NCBI GenBank assembly: GCA_018715545.1
Contig: DVLK01000049.1
Span: 1 to 12,886, forward strand
Source: Candidatus Caccovivens faecavium
Lineage (GTDB): Bacteria > Bacillota > Clostridia > Christensenellales > UBA1242
DNA length: 12,886 nucleotides
Reading direction: 5' to 3'
Below the pieces are notes generated by a model that saw only the letters and a list, made by a program, of their open reading frames with translations, did no database searches and was not told the origin of the DNA. The position numbers were made by a program, and so were the translations under genes. Below, in pieces: positions 6,375-12,886 of this stretch (position 1 is the stretch's first letter; each line of letters starts with the position of its first letter).

Positions 6375-9300
6375 TTACATTGTTTTTTTCTTTTTATTAG
6401 CTTTTTTAAGTATTAAAGTGATAACACTTATAAGCATTACTCCAAGAGTAATACAAAATAGGATGAAAATAACTAAATTTGCGCCTTCAAATATTCTAGC
6501 ATTTTCCTTTTGGAATTGTACTATAACTGTCATATCGCTTGTTATGTTATTTAGAGTAATTGAACCATCAGCAGGTTCGACTTCCTCTCCATTCACATAT
6601 ATAGACTTAATGTTGTACCCCTCTTCTGCTTCTACGCTTATAGTCTTATTTTCACCATAGCTTACTCTCTCAATGTTTTGACCAGAAACCGTTCCACCAA
6701 CACCGTAATTTATAGTGATTAAGAAAGTTTTGAGTTGTGTCCCGATTTCAATATTGTGGTCATCTAAGACTCCTTCAAGAGTATATGTTTCCTTTATTTC
6801 CTGCCTTACTCCATCTATTTCCACATAGGTTATATTGTATGCATCATCTGCAAGCACAGAAAAGGTAAAAGAATTATTGCGTTTTGCCGTGGTGTTTTCC
6901 TCAATCTCATCACCATTTTCGCCTATTATAGTAATCCCCTCAGCAACATTAAAAGCTATGTCAAACTCTTCTATTTCTAAAACATTGGCTGTCAAAACAA
7001 CATCATCAGTAACATTGTCTATCGTAAATGAATTATTTTCATCAAGAGTAACACTTTCGTTATTCACTAACACTTCTGAAATATAGTAGCTTGTGGTTGG
7101 AACAATTTGTATCTCATAACTTAAATCGCTATAAAGAATATAGCCACTATCAACTTTCATATTATCAATAAAGATTTCAAATTCGCCCTCTTCAAAAGTT
7201 AAACTATATTCCTCCTCACTTCCAACAAGCACAATCACATTGACAATATCGGACGAGAGAACATAATTAAAATTATCGTAAATATAAAATTGAAAGCTGT
7301 AACTTCCAGCAAGTAAATTTTCAAACTTAAAGGTCGTTTCATAGGTATTGTCGCCTAAATTTTTTGTTGAATTTTCTACATCTATTGTTTGCCCAAAAAT
7401 ATTATCAAAATTGCTAGAATATGCAAAACGATAACCTATATTTTTTATATTGTTGGCATAATAAGTCAAAGTCAAGGTGGCAGAACCCGAGCTCTTAAAC
7501 ACTAGTCTTGATGGATATGAATTCATAAATCTCATATCAAGAGAGATATATTCATCAGCATAATTTTTAAGAATTTCATCAAAGCCTGTAATGGAATATG
7601 CATAAATAGTTTTCGCATGATAATAAGAAGTGCCTAAAACTTGCAAATTTGCGCCTAGTCTTAAAGTGTTTAAAGATAGCTCATCAAGTGCACCTTCACC
7701 AATGCTTCTTGCGCTACTCAAATCTAAATCTGTTAGCTTTGTACATCCTTTAAGAGCATTTTTGCCTATATTGTAAGCATTGCTTAAATCTAGACTTGTA
7801 AGGTTAAGACAATTAGCAAACGCATAGTCACCTACTGAAACTATGCCCTCACCAGCTACGCTCTTCAAAGAACTAAGACCATAAAAAGCATGATTGCCTA
7901 TAAGTATGTTTTGCGAAGCAAAGGTTATATTTTCCACCTTAGAATTGGCAAAAGCGCCCTCAGCAACATTAGTAATTGCAACACCGTTAATTTCTGCTGG
8001 AACATTAAGCGTAGTCAAAACGCCGTTGTACTCACTCAAAGTGCCCGATAGAGCATTTCCACTTACTACATAACTGCTATATAAGTCCTCGTTATTAAAA
8101 TAATATGTCATAGAACTAACTTTACTTTTTGCGACAATTTCACCATCGTTATTAAATAGGAAAGCGACCGCAGTGACTTTTGTTGTGGAACTTATCTCAA
8201 TCGGAGCCTCGTACTTTATATCATCAAGCGATGGACTTGTTTCATCAAGCGTATAGTAAATTTGATAGTTGTCAGAGCCAATATAATTTAACTTTAAACT
8301 GATTGGTTCAGTCGGCATGCTTTCAGTTTCACTAAATGTTACTTCGCCAATAGTTTCCACTCCAATATCAGCAATGTTTACACATCCATAACCATAATAT
8401 ATGTCCTTACCCTCTGTACCTAAGTCTATGGCATTTTCAAAAAGTAAACTTTCAATCTCATCGTTAGACAATGAGGAAATTGAAGGATTAGAGAGTAAGT
8501 TCGCTAATGCTGCCGTAACATGCGGGGCCGCCATGGATGTTCCATCTAAATACATATAGTCGTTTGGGTAATAGGCACTATAAACATGAGTGCCAGGCGC
8601 GCTTATATCAACGGTGGAGCCATAGTTGGAATAGCCTGCAATACTTAAACCATTTTCTGCATATAAGTTCTCTTCAAGGGCAGAAACAACTATAACTTCA
8701 TCTGTCATATTAGCTGGTGCATTAGATGAGGTGTTATAGTGGCTATTTCCTGCTGAAACAACTGCCATGATATCTGCCTCGTGCGCCTTTTTCATAACTG
8801 TTTCCAAAGATGAACTATGAACAGGAGAGCCATCCTCGCTCTCTACGCCTAAACTCATATTCATCACACGAATATTTAAATTTTCGCTTTCTTTCAAACT
8901 TATGATATATTCAATAGCCGTTACAATCATAGTTATTGAACCTTTACCATTTGATTTAAGCACTTTGCAAGGTATTAGAATAACATTATCTAATGTTTGA
9001 TCGGCAACAATTCCAGAAGTATGAGAACCATGCCCCTCATCATCATCGAAATTATCGTCCATAACCACCAAACCATTAGCGTTAGTTTTGGTAAAGTTTT
9101 TGCCATAAACACTAGAATAACGCCCTTTAAAAAGCTCATGAGCTGTGTTGATACCACTGTCTAATATCGGTACATAAACTCTTTCCAATTCACTCTCATC
9201 ATAGATATATGTTAAATAAGAAAGGTATTCGTCAATACCAGTGTAATAAGCGCCCCAAGATAAATACTCTTTGGAAGAGTTTTTGGAAATCTCCTGATTT

Positions 9301-9863
9301 TGCGCATCACCGACTATCACGCTGTCATAATCGACAAAATCAACATATGAAAGATTTTTGTAATATTCATACGCTTCCGAAGTGGCCTCTGGTGATGAAT
9401 ATTGATATATATGCCAACCTAACCCCTCGGCATAGGCATCTGTCTTATAAGTAGGTAAATTGCCTTCATAGTATACAATAATTCGATTTGTAAATGAAGG
9501 TTCACTCAAAATATAATTATCGTCATTTTCTTCAACAATATAATCAGTATTAGACAACGCCACTAAATCATCTTCCACCGATAAAACAGATACTTCATCT
9601 GACATAGATAATAGAGATGATGACACATACATTTCGCCGTTCTCTTCAATCACTGCATCCTTATTTATTGTTTTACTTTCGCCCTCATTTATATCGCCAT
9701 ACTCGGAATAAAGCTCCATAACTTCGGCATAAAACTCTTCAAAAGTTCCGCCATCATATTCGCTTTTAGCATTTGCAAAATTTAATAAATTGGCGCAAAA
9801 CAAAACTAAAATTCCCGCCAAAATATAACATATTATTCTGAACAAAGCTAAATTTTTACTCAT
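6375..9863 (-). CDS. Large membrane-anchored subtilisin-family (S8) protease with BspA-type LRR and InlB-like repeats
   Basis: A 1162-residue exported serine protease. Order: signal peptide (1-32); acidic linker; propeptide-like segment (about 128-187); S8 catalytic domain (about 225-500) with all residues present: Asp235 in LDSG, His278 in GHGSH, oxyanion Asn373 in SAGNS, Ser443 in GTSMAAP. Next are a chitobiase C-terminal-like beta domain (about 518-590), a BspA-type leucine-rich region (about 625-745; NAFANC/LTSLDLS-type units), an uncharacterised beta region (about 785-880), and three tandem divergent InlB B-like repeats (about 885-965, 966-1046, 1047-1120). A membrane helix (about 1128-1153) ends in a lysine-rich tail. 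There is no LPxTG, so anchoring is by this helix. The likely start is ATG 9863, which begins a normal signal peptide. A TTG at 9899 would add 12 residues. Neither has a Shine-Dalgarno sequence. The protein probably cleaves external or cell-surface protein substrates, which cannot be named from sequence. Confidence 0.93.
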   Translation of the reverse strand: MSKNLALFRIICYILAGILVLFCANLLNFANAKSEYDGGTFEEFYAEVMELYSEYGDINEGESKTINKDAVIEENGEMYVSSSLLSMSDEVSVLSVEDDLVALSNTDYIVEENDDNYILSEPSFTNRIIVYYEGNLPTYKTDAYAEGLGWHIYQYSSPEATSEAYEYYKNLSYVDFVDYDSVIVGDAQNQEISKNSSKEYLSWGAYYTGIDEYLSYLTYIYDESELERVYVPILDSGINTAHELFKGRYSSVYGKNFTKTNANGLVVMDDNFDDDEGHGSHTSGIVADQTLDNVILIPCKVLKSNGKGSITMIVTAIEYIISLKESENLNIRVMNMSLGVESEDGSPVHSSSLETVMKKAHEADIMAVVSAGNSHYNTSSNAPANMTDEVIVVSALEENLYAENGLSIAGYSNYGSTVDISAPGTHVYSAYYPNDYMYLDGTSMAAPHVTAALANLLSNPSISSLSNDEIESLLFENAIDLGTEGKDIYYGYGCVNIADIGVETIGEVTFSETESMPTEPISLKLNYIGSDNYQIYYTLDETSPSLDDIKYEAPIEISSTTKVTAVAFLFNNDGEIVAKSKVSSMTYYFNNEDLYSSYVVSGNALSGTLSEYNGVLTTLNVPAEINGVAITNVAEGAFANSKVENITFASQNILIGNHAFYGLSSLKSVAGEGIVSVGDYAFANCLNLTSLDLSNAYNIGKNALKGCTKLTDLDLSSARSIGEGALDELSLNTLRLGANLQVLGTSYYHAKTIYAYSITGFDEILKNYADEYISLDMRFMNSYPSRLVFKSSGSATLTLTYYANNIKNIGYRFAYSSNFDNIFGQTIDVENSTKNLGDNTYETTFKFENLLAGSYSFQFYIYDNFNYVLSSDIVNVIVLVGSEEEYSLTFEEGEFEIFIDNMKVDSGYILYSDLSYEIQIVPTTSYYISEVLVNNESVTLDENNSFTIDNVTDDVVLTANVLEIEEFDIAFNVAEGITIIGENGDEIEENTTAKRNNSFTFSVLADDAYNITYVEIDGVRQEIKETYTLEGVLDDHNIEIGTQLKTFLITINYGVGGTVSGQNIERVSYGENKTISVEAEEGYNIKSIYVNGEEVEPADGSITLNNITSDMTVIVQFQKENARIFEGANLVIFILFCITLGVMLISVITLILKKANKKKKTM

Positions 9864-9869
9864 GTTTAT

Positions 9870-9899
9870 AGTATAACATTTAATATGAAAAAAAATCAA
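9870..9899 (-). promoter_or_regulatory. Promoter of the S8 protease placed for a leaderless mRNA
   Basis: On minus, TTGATT (9899-9894), an 18-bp spacer, then TGT-TATACT (extended -10; hexamer 9875-9870). Only six bases separate the -10 from ATG 9863, so the usual +1 falls on the A of the start codon. This fits the absence of any Shine-Dalgarno sequence. Confidence 0.55.
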
Positions 9900-10035
9900 A
9901 TAATTTGAAAAGTTAGCTTAAATTATTTAGAGTTTATCTTAAACACTAACCGCTTTGTAATAACTTCGCTTAACAAGCTTTAATCAATGAATCAATGCGT
10001 TTTAAAAGAAATTTTTATAAATTTGGCAAAAATTG

Positions 10036-10064
10036 TTGACATTTTAGATTGTAATTAATATAAT
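10036..10064 (+). promoter_or_regulatory. Consensus A-type promoter of tRNA-Leu
   Basis: TTGACA (10036-10041), exactly 17 bp, then TATAAT (10059-10064), a full match to the vegetative consensus. The start near 10071 leaves about 13 nt before the mature tRNA. Confidence 0.9.
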
Positions 10065-10083
10065 AAGAAAGCAAGTGTGTTAT

Positions 10084-10165
10084 GCGGGCGTGGCGGAATG
10101 GCAGACGCGCATGTTTAAGGGGCATGTTCGAAAGAGTGTGGGTTCGACCCCCACCGCCCGCACCA
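10084..10165 (+). tRNA. tRNA-Leu, anticodon AAG
   Basis: A class II tRNA folds completely. The acceptor is GCGGGCG (10084-10090) with CGCCCGC (10155-10161), discriminator A73 and encoded CCA (10163-10165). The D arm is GCG/CGC with GG in its loop. The anticodon stem is CATGT (10110-10114) / GCATG (10122-10126), and the loop TTAAGGG places the anticodon AAG at 10117-10119 with U33 and G37. The variable arm is TTC-GAAA-GAG, and the T arm is GTGGG-TTCGACC-CCCAC. The long variable arm, A73 and G37 all fit leucine. A34 would be read as A or edited to inosine by TadA. A34 is uncommon in bacterial tRNAs other than tRNA-Arg(ACG), though Leu-AAG is known in some Bacillota. Confidence 0.95.
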
Positions 10166-10173
10166 AAGCGAAG

Positions 10174-10202
10174 GAAAGTTGAAAGAAAAACTTTCTTTTT
10201 TT
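10174..10202 (+). terminator. Terminator of the tRNA-Leu transcript
   Basis: Stem GAAAGTT (10174-10180) / AACTTTC (10189-10195) with an 8-nt loop, followed by seven T (10196-10202), starting nine bases after the tRNA CCA. Confidence 0.82.
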
Positions 10203-10212
10203 ATTTAAATTT

Positions 10213-10278
10213 GAAAGGGGTCGAACGGGCGCCAAAGGCAACTGTGTTTGCGTTTGCCCGCCCCGGCGTTTTCCTTTT
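10213..10278. repeat. G+C-rich palindromic island between convergent RNA genes
   Basis: This is a sharply G+C-rich block in an A+T-rich spacer, lying between the tRNA terminator and the terminator of the opposing RNA. It can form a nested hairpin: CGGGC (10226-10230) with GCCCG (10256-10260), enclosing GCAA (10238-10241) with TTGC (10248-10251). TTTGCCCGCCC (10253-10263) also occurs in the 5' intergenic patch at 35-45. No open frame here has a ribosome site; the plus frame continuous with the tRNA is not a gene. A dispersed repeat unit is the likeliest reading, unproven from one window. Confidence 0.4.
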
Positions 10279-10297
10279 AAGTTAGTATTACTTTAAC

Positions 10298-10344
10298 AAA
10301 AAAAAGAGAAGAAACATTTAAAAACAAATCTTCTTCTCTTTTTT
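10298..10344. terminator. Terminator of the minus-strand small RNA
   Basis: A 14-bp perfect stem, positions 10300-10313 with 10331-10344 (core GAGAAGAA/TTCTTCTC) and a 17-nt loop. On minus it ends in eight T (10305-10298). The plus strand also ends in a T run, so it could work in both directions, but only the minus strand has a promoter close by. Confidence 0.75.
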
Positions 10345-10465
10345 ATTGGTGCATTAATAGGAGTGCTTATTTTACGGCAAATCATAATCCGACTTTTAAC
10401 CATTATGGCAAAAGGCAAGCACTTCATTTACAAAATGCACGCTAGATAAAGCACAAGTCTTTATC
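10298..10465 (-). ncRNA. Candidate stand-alone structured small RNA, unknown family
   Basis: A strong promoter (10501-10473) and a terminator (10344-10298) frame a transcript of about 168 nt that overlaps no recognised gene. It can fold as a 5' hairpin, GATAAAG (10465-10459) / CTTTATC (10451-10445). A rod follows with three coaxial stems: GTGCATT (10440-10434) / AATGCAC (10355-10349), AGTGCTT (10423-10417) / AAGCACT (10368-10362), and CATAAT (10407-10402) / ATTATG (10388-10383). Asymmetric internal loops separate them and a 13-nt loop GGTTAAAAGTCGG caps the rod. The long rod with a wide internal loop recalls 6S RNA in outline only. I find no SRP, tmRNA, RNase P or riboswitch motif. A 46-codon basic frame (ATG 10427) runs through the rod and the terminator without a ribosome site, so a peptide is less likely. 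Confidence 0.5.
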
Positions 10466-10472
10466 AAAATAA

Positions 10473-10501
10473 ATTGTATCATTTTGAAGAACTTGTGTCA
10501 A
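10473..10501 (-). promoter_or_regulatory. Strong A-type promoter of the small RNA
   Basis: On minus, TTGACA (10501-10496), exactly 17 bp, then TACAAT (10478-10473) with an upstream TGA extension (10481-10479). This is a full -35, five of six at -10, and an extended -10. No protein gene follows within 400 nt, which points to an RNA product. Confidence 0.75.
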
Positions 10502-10616
10502 TAATATATTTACACATTTAATAAAAAAATATACACGAAAGGCAAAAATTTTCAACAAAAAAGCAGTCAGCACAAAAAACACTGAAAAAATTTATTGTAT
10601 AAACTAAAAAGAATAA

Positions 10617-11000
10617 TTACTTTTTACCCTTTTTCTTTGCGTTTTTATTTGCTTCTTCAACAAGGTTATAATATTCGTCAAATACCTTGATTGCAGTAGC
10701 TTCATCAGCTTCTGGAACTAAAACAGTTGGACGCTTTGTTTCGTCTGCCAAAAAGACAATAGCTTGGTCGTCCTCTACGCCTTCAATTTTGTCAATAGGC
10801 TTTAAAATAACATAAATTTTTTCATTATATGGAATTACAGCAACCTGCTCAAAGCGAATTTGTTTACCTTGCTCATTTTGCAAGATAAGCTCGTCAGTGT
10901 TATTTTCGTCAAGAATGACATCCAAAATATCAAAATCACTTAACTCCTGTTCAACTTCTTTGGAAATCTCTTCCACTTTCTGTATTTTTTTCTTATCCAT
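10617..11000 (-). CDS. DUF1292 family protein
   Basis: A 127-residue acidic soluble protein. The core from about 28 to 115 (ILDENNTDELILQNEQGKQIRFEQVAVIPYNEKIYVILKPID, then DDQAIVFLADE, then KVFDEYYNL) is the DUF1292/YrzB pattern of paired beta strands with an acidic middle. An added helix at the N-terminus (about 1-25) and a lysine-rich tail (KNAKKKGKK) are extra to the minimal family. Its function is unknown. It begins 11 nt after ruvX with GGGGAG before the ATG, so the two are probably co-transcribed. The ruvX-DUF1292 pairing is a conserved arrangement in Bacillota (yrrK-yrzB in Bacillus), where yrzL usually precedes; here polA does. No clear terminator follows. Confidence 0.85.
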   Translation of the reverse strand: MDKKKIQKVEEISKEVEQELSDFDILDVILDENNTDELILQNEQGKQIRFEQVAVIPYNEKIYVILKPIDKIEGVEDDQAIVFLADETKRPTVLVPEADEATAIKVFDEYYNLVEEANKNAKKKGKK

Positions 11001-11011
11001 ACTCTCCCCTT

Positions 11012-11431
11012 TTATTTTCTTTCATCAAGATAATTCTGCAAAATTATTTGAGCAGCAACCTTATCTAAAAGAGCCTTACGCTTTTCCCAAGCTATGCGAG
11101 CCTCCTTTAAATACTCCTCTGCTTCAAACGATGTATAGCGCTCATCCTGATAAAAGATTTCAATTTGTGATTTGTCAAAAAGTTTTTGTCCAAAATCTCG
11201 AACGCGTTTTGACATTTCACTTTCGGTGCCGTCAGCGTTAAGAGGCAAGCCGATAACAATATGTCTAACCTCCTTGCTTTTTGCAAGGCCCGTCAAAAAC
11301 GCGATATCCTCCTCTTCCCCTCTACACTTATAGATACTATCCGCAGTTGCTATCGTGCCTGAGAGGTCTGAGAAAGCGATACCAATTCTCGAATTGCCAT
11401 AGTCAAGCCCCATATATCTATCATATTGCAT
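11012..11431 (-). CDS. ruvX: RuvX/YqgF-type putative Holliday junction resolvase
   Basis: A 139-residue protein of normal family length with an RNase H-like fold. Acidic active-site positions are present: Asp10 in MGLDYGNSRIGIAFSD, Glu97 in YQDERYTS, and Asp123 in LLDKVAAQIILQNYLDE. The segment HIVIGLPLNADGTES (57-71) is typical. Members are nucleases implicated in Holliday junction resolution and, in some bacteria, in pre-16S rRNA 5' end processing (YqgF); which applies here cannot be told. The start at 11431 is preceded by GGTGA. It follows polA by 77 nt, in which a promoter candidate lies, and leads into DUF1292. The gene is intact and ordinary. Confidence 0.95.
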   Translation of the reverse strand: MQYDRYMGLDYGNSRIGIAFSDLSGTIATADSIYKCRGEEEDIAFLTGLAKSKEVRHIVIGLPLNADGTESEMSKRVRDFGQKLFDKSQIEIFYQDERYTSFEAEEYLKEARIAWEKRKALLDKVAAQIILQNYLDERK

Positions 11432-11445
11432 ACTTCACCACTATC

Positions 11446-11474
11446 ATTTTAAAATAAAACAAATTAATAGTCAA
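11446..11474 (-). promoter_or_regulatory. Promoter candidate for ruvX-DUF1292
   Basis: On minus, TTGACT (11474-11469), 17 bp, TAAAAT (11451-11446), each five of six to consensus. The predicted start near 11439 leaves a leader of only about eight bases, cutting into the GGTGA ribosome site. It may therefore be accidental in A+T-rich DNA. Confidence 0.45.
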
Positions 11475-11508
11475 ACGATTTTAAAAGATATTTATAAACT
11501 ATATTAAT

Positions 11509-12886
11509 TTATTTGCAATCATAAAGCGTTTTACCCTCGCCAACATTCACAATGAGAGGAACTTTATAAGCTTTGACATTTTCCATACAATCTTTTACTA
11601 TTCTCACAACCTTTGATAGTTCATCTTTTTTAACATCAATTACAAGTTCGTCATGGACCTGCAAAATAATATGGCTTTCAAAATTTTTAAGTTCCCTAAA
11701 AGTTGCAATCATGGCAAGTTTAATAATATCAGACGCTGTACCCTGCAATGGCATGTTCATAGCAACGCGTTCTCCAAATTTTCTAACATTGAAATTGGAA
11801 GATTTAAGTTCAGGTATCATTCTTATTCGCCCAAAATCAGTTCTTGCATAACCATGTTCTTTTGCAAGCGCAATATTTTTATTCATGAAATTTTGAATAT
11901 TAGGATAACGCTCAAAATATGAAGCAATGTATTCCTTTGCCTTGTTTCTGGATGTTTTAATATTTTGAGATAGTCCAAAATCACTTATGCCATAAATAAT
12001 ACCAAAATTCACAGCCTTAGCATCTCTACGCATAGCACTTGTGACCTTATCAATAGGAACATTAAAAATCTCACTGGCAGTTTTTGTGTGAATATCTACC
12101 CCATGTTGGTATGCCTCAATCATAGATTTTTCATCAGCCATATTTGCAAGTAGCCTTAATTCAATTTGGTTGTAATCAGCAGACACGATAAGCCCGTCAT
12201 CAAACTTTGACACAAAAATTTTTCTAAGATTTCTTCCTTCTTCATCACGCGTTGGAATATTTTGCATGTTTGGCTCTGAGCTAGATAACCTGCCCGTATT
12301 TGTAAGCGTTTGATTAAAGATGGTATGAATGACATTTCCTCTTGTTTTTATCAATTCTTTATAGACATTTATATAGGTGCTTTTAAGTTTGTATAACTTT
12401 CGATAACGAATAATATCATTGACGATTTCATGTTCAAACCGTAGCTCATCAAGTATTGCAAAACTTGTGGAGCGTTTCTTATTGTTGTATGGCACAATTT
12501 TGAGCTTGTCAAACAAAATTTCAGCAACTTGCTTTGGAGAATTTATATTGAATTTTTCGCCTGCCTCACTAAAAATTCTAGCTTCAATTTCACTGATTTC
12601 TTCACTGATCTTGTTATCAATTTCATCAAGAGCCACTTCGTCAACTTTGAAACCCTCTTCTTCCATGTCAGCTAAAACTTCGACAAGAGGAATTTCTATT
12701 TTATAATATACATAGTCTACATTTTTCTCTCCAATCTCTTTTTCAAAATCCTCCTTTAATTTGAAGTATTCAATAACATTTTGCTTCTCGTCTTTAACAA
12801 ATGAGGAAAAACAAACATAGCGCGCAATTTCTAAATCAAAGAAATTTTTAAGAAAAATACCATATTTTTTTAAAATTTTTATATCT
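11509..12886 (-). CDS. polA: DNA polymerase I, C-terminal 458 residues (5' end beyond window)
   Basis: The frame is open from the TAA at 11509 to the window edge, so the gene is cut by the window and not broken. An internal ATG at 12666 is not the start: LVEVLAD, matching the Pol I motif IPLVxVLAxME, is read just before it. All polymerase motifs are intact: TGRLSSSEPNMQNIP, motif A SADYNQIELRLLANM (catalytic Asp, fragment residue 237), motif B RRDAKAVNFGIIYG (fragment residues 286-299), and motif C QVHDEL (Asp 412). Upstream lies the remnant of the 3'-5' exonuclease-like domain. From FDLEIARYV to EIPL there are only about 48 residues, roughly half of the E. coli spacing as I recall it, and no Exo III Y-x3-D is seen. 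Proofreading is therefore probably absent. Pol I fills gaps in repair and Okazaki processing. Phe (not Tyr) at the motif B position is the usual wild type. Confidence 0.96.
   Translation of the reverse strand, partial: DIKILKKYGIFLKNFFDLEIARYVCFSSFVKDEKQNVIEYFKLKEDFEKEIGEKNVDYVYYKIEIPLVEVLADMEEEGFKVDEVALDEIDNKISEEISEIEARIFSEAGEKFNINSPKQVAEILFDKLKIVPYNNKKRSTSFAILDELRFEHEIVNDIIRYRKLYKLKSTYINVYKELIKTRGNVIHTIFNQTLTNTGRLSSSEPNMQNIPTRDEEGRNLRKIFVSKFDDGLIVSADYNQIELRLLANMADEKSMIEAYQHGVDIHTKTASEIFNVPIDKVTSAMRRDAKAVNFGIIYGISDFGLSQNIKTSRNKAKEYIASYFERYPNIQNFMNKNIALAKEHGYARTDFGRIRMIPELKSSNFNVRKFGERVAMNMPLQGTASDIIKLAMIATFRELKNFESHIILQVHDELVIDVKKDELSKVVRIVKDCMENVKAYKVPLIVNVGEGKTLYDCK

Noticed and set aside
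10082..10285. 67-codon plus-strand frame overlapping the tRNA
   Set aside because: It is a read-through of the tRNA-Leu gene, its terminator and the G+C-rich island, with no ribosome site.
10298..10427. 46-codon minus-strand frame inside the small RNA
   Set aside because: An in-frame stop directly precedes the ATG, there is no Shine-Dalgarno sequence, and the frame reads through the terminator hairpin; RNA is the better reading, though a peptide is not excluded.
12419..12706. 95-codon plus-strand frame over polA
   Set aside because: Antisense shadow of the conserved polA coding frame.

Overview
The window comes from a low-G+C (roughly one-third G+C by eye), endospore-forming member of the Bacillota, most likely an uncultured clostridial lineage. 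The spore genes spoVAC-spoVAD-spoVAE and yunB, the ruvX-DUF1292 pair, strong A-type promoters and an encoded tRNA CCA end point that way. Genus cannot be read from this stretch.

Layout. Positions 1-219 are intergenic and carry a G+C-rich patch inside an inverted repeat. A HEPN-like/CBS protein (220-951, minus) is divergent from yunB (1140-1811, plus). After an empty A+T-rich gap come spoVAE, spoVAD and spoVAC, all on minus, so transcription runs AC-AD-AE from about 4166 down to 2110. Divergent from spoVAC is an unrecognised lipoprotein (4266-5708, plus). It shares a bidirectional terminator with lemA (5747-6322, minus). Upstream of lemA on the same strand is a very large membrane-anchored subtilisin-family protease (6375-9863, minus). 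Its best promoter would start the mRNA at or next to the start codon.

The 9864-10616 block is RNA-rich. A tRNA-Leu with anticodon AAG has a consensus promoter and its own terminator. Facing it on the minus strand is a strong promoter followed about 165 nt later by a terminator, with a foldable RNA between. I annotate this as a candidate new small RNA. Between the two convergent terminators lies a short G+C-rich palindromic island. The window ends with polA (3' two-thirds or less, running off the edge), ruvX and a DUF1292 gene, all on minus.

Functionally the window mixes housekeeping (polA, ruvX, tRNA), sporulation (dipicolinate uptake channel genes and yunB) and cell-surface functions (lipoprotein, LemA, protease). 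I see no mobile element, CRISPR array or recognised defence cassette. The most novel items are the candidate stand-alone RNA, the HEPN-CBS fusion, the repetitive lipoprotein beside spoVA, and the multi-domain protease with a predicted leaderless start.
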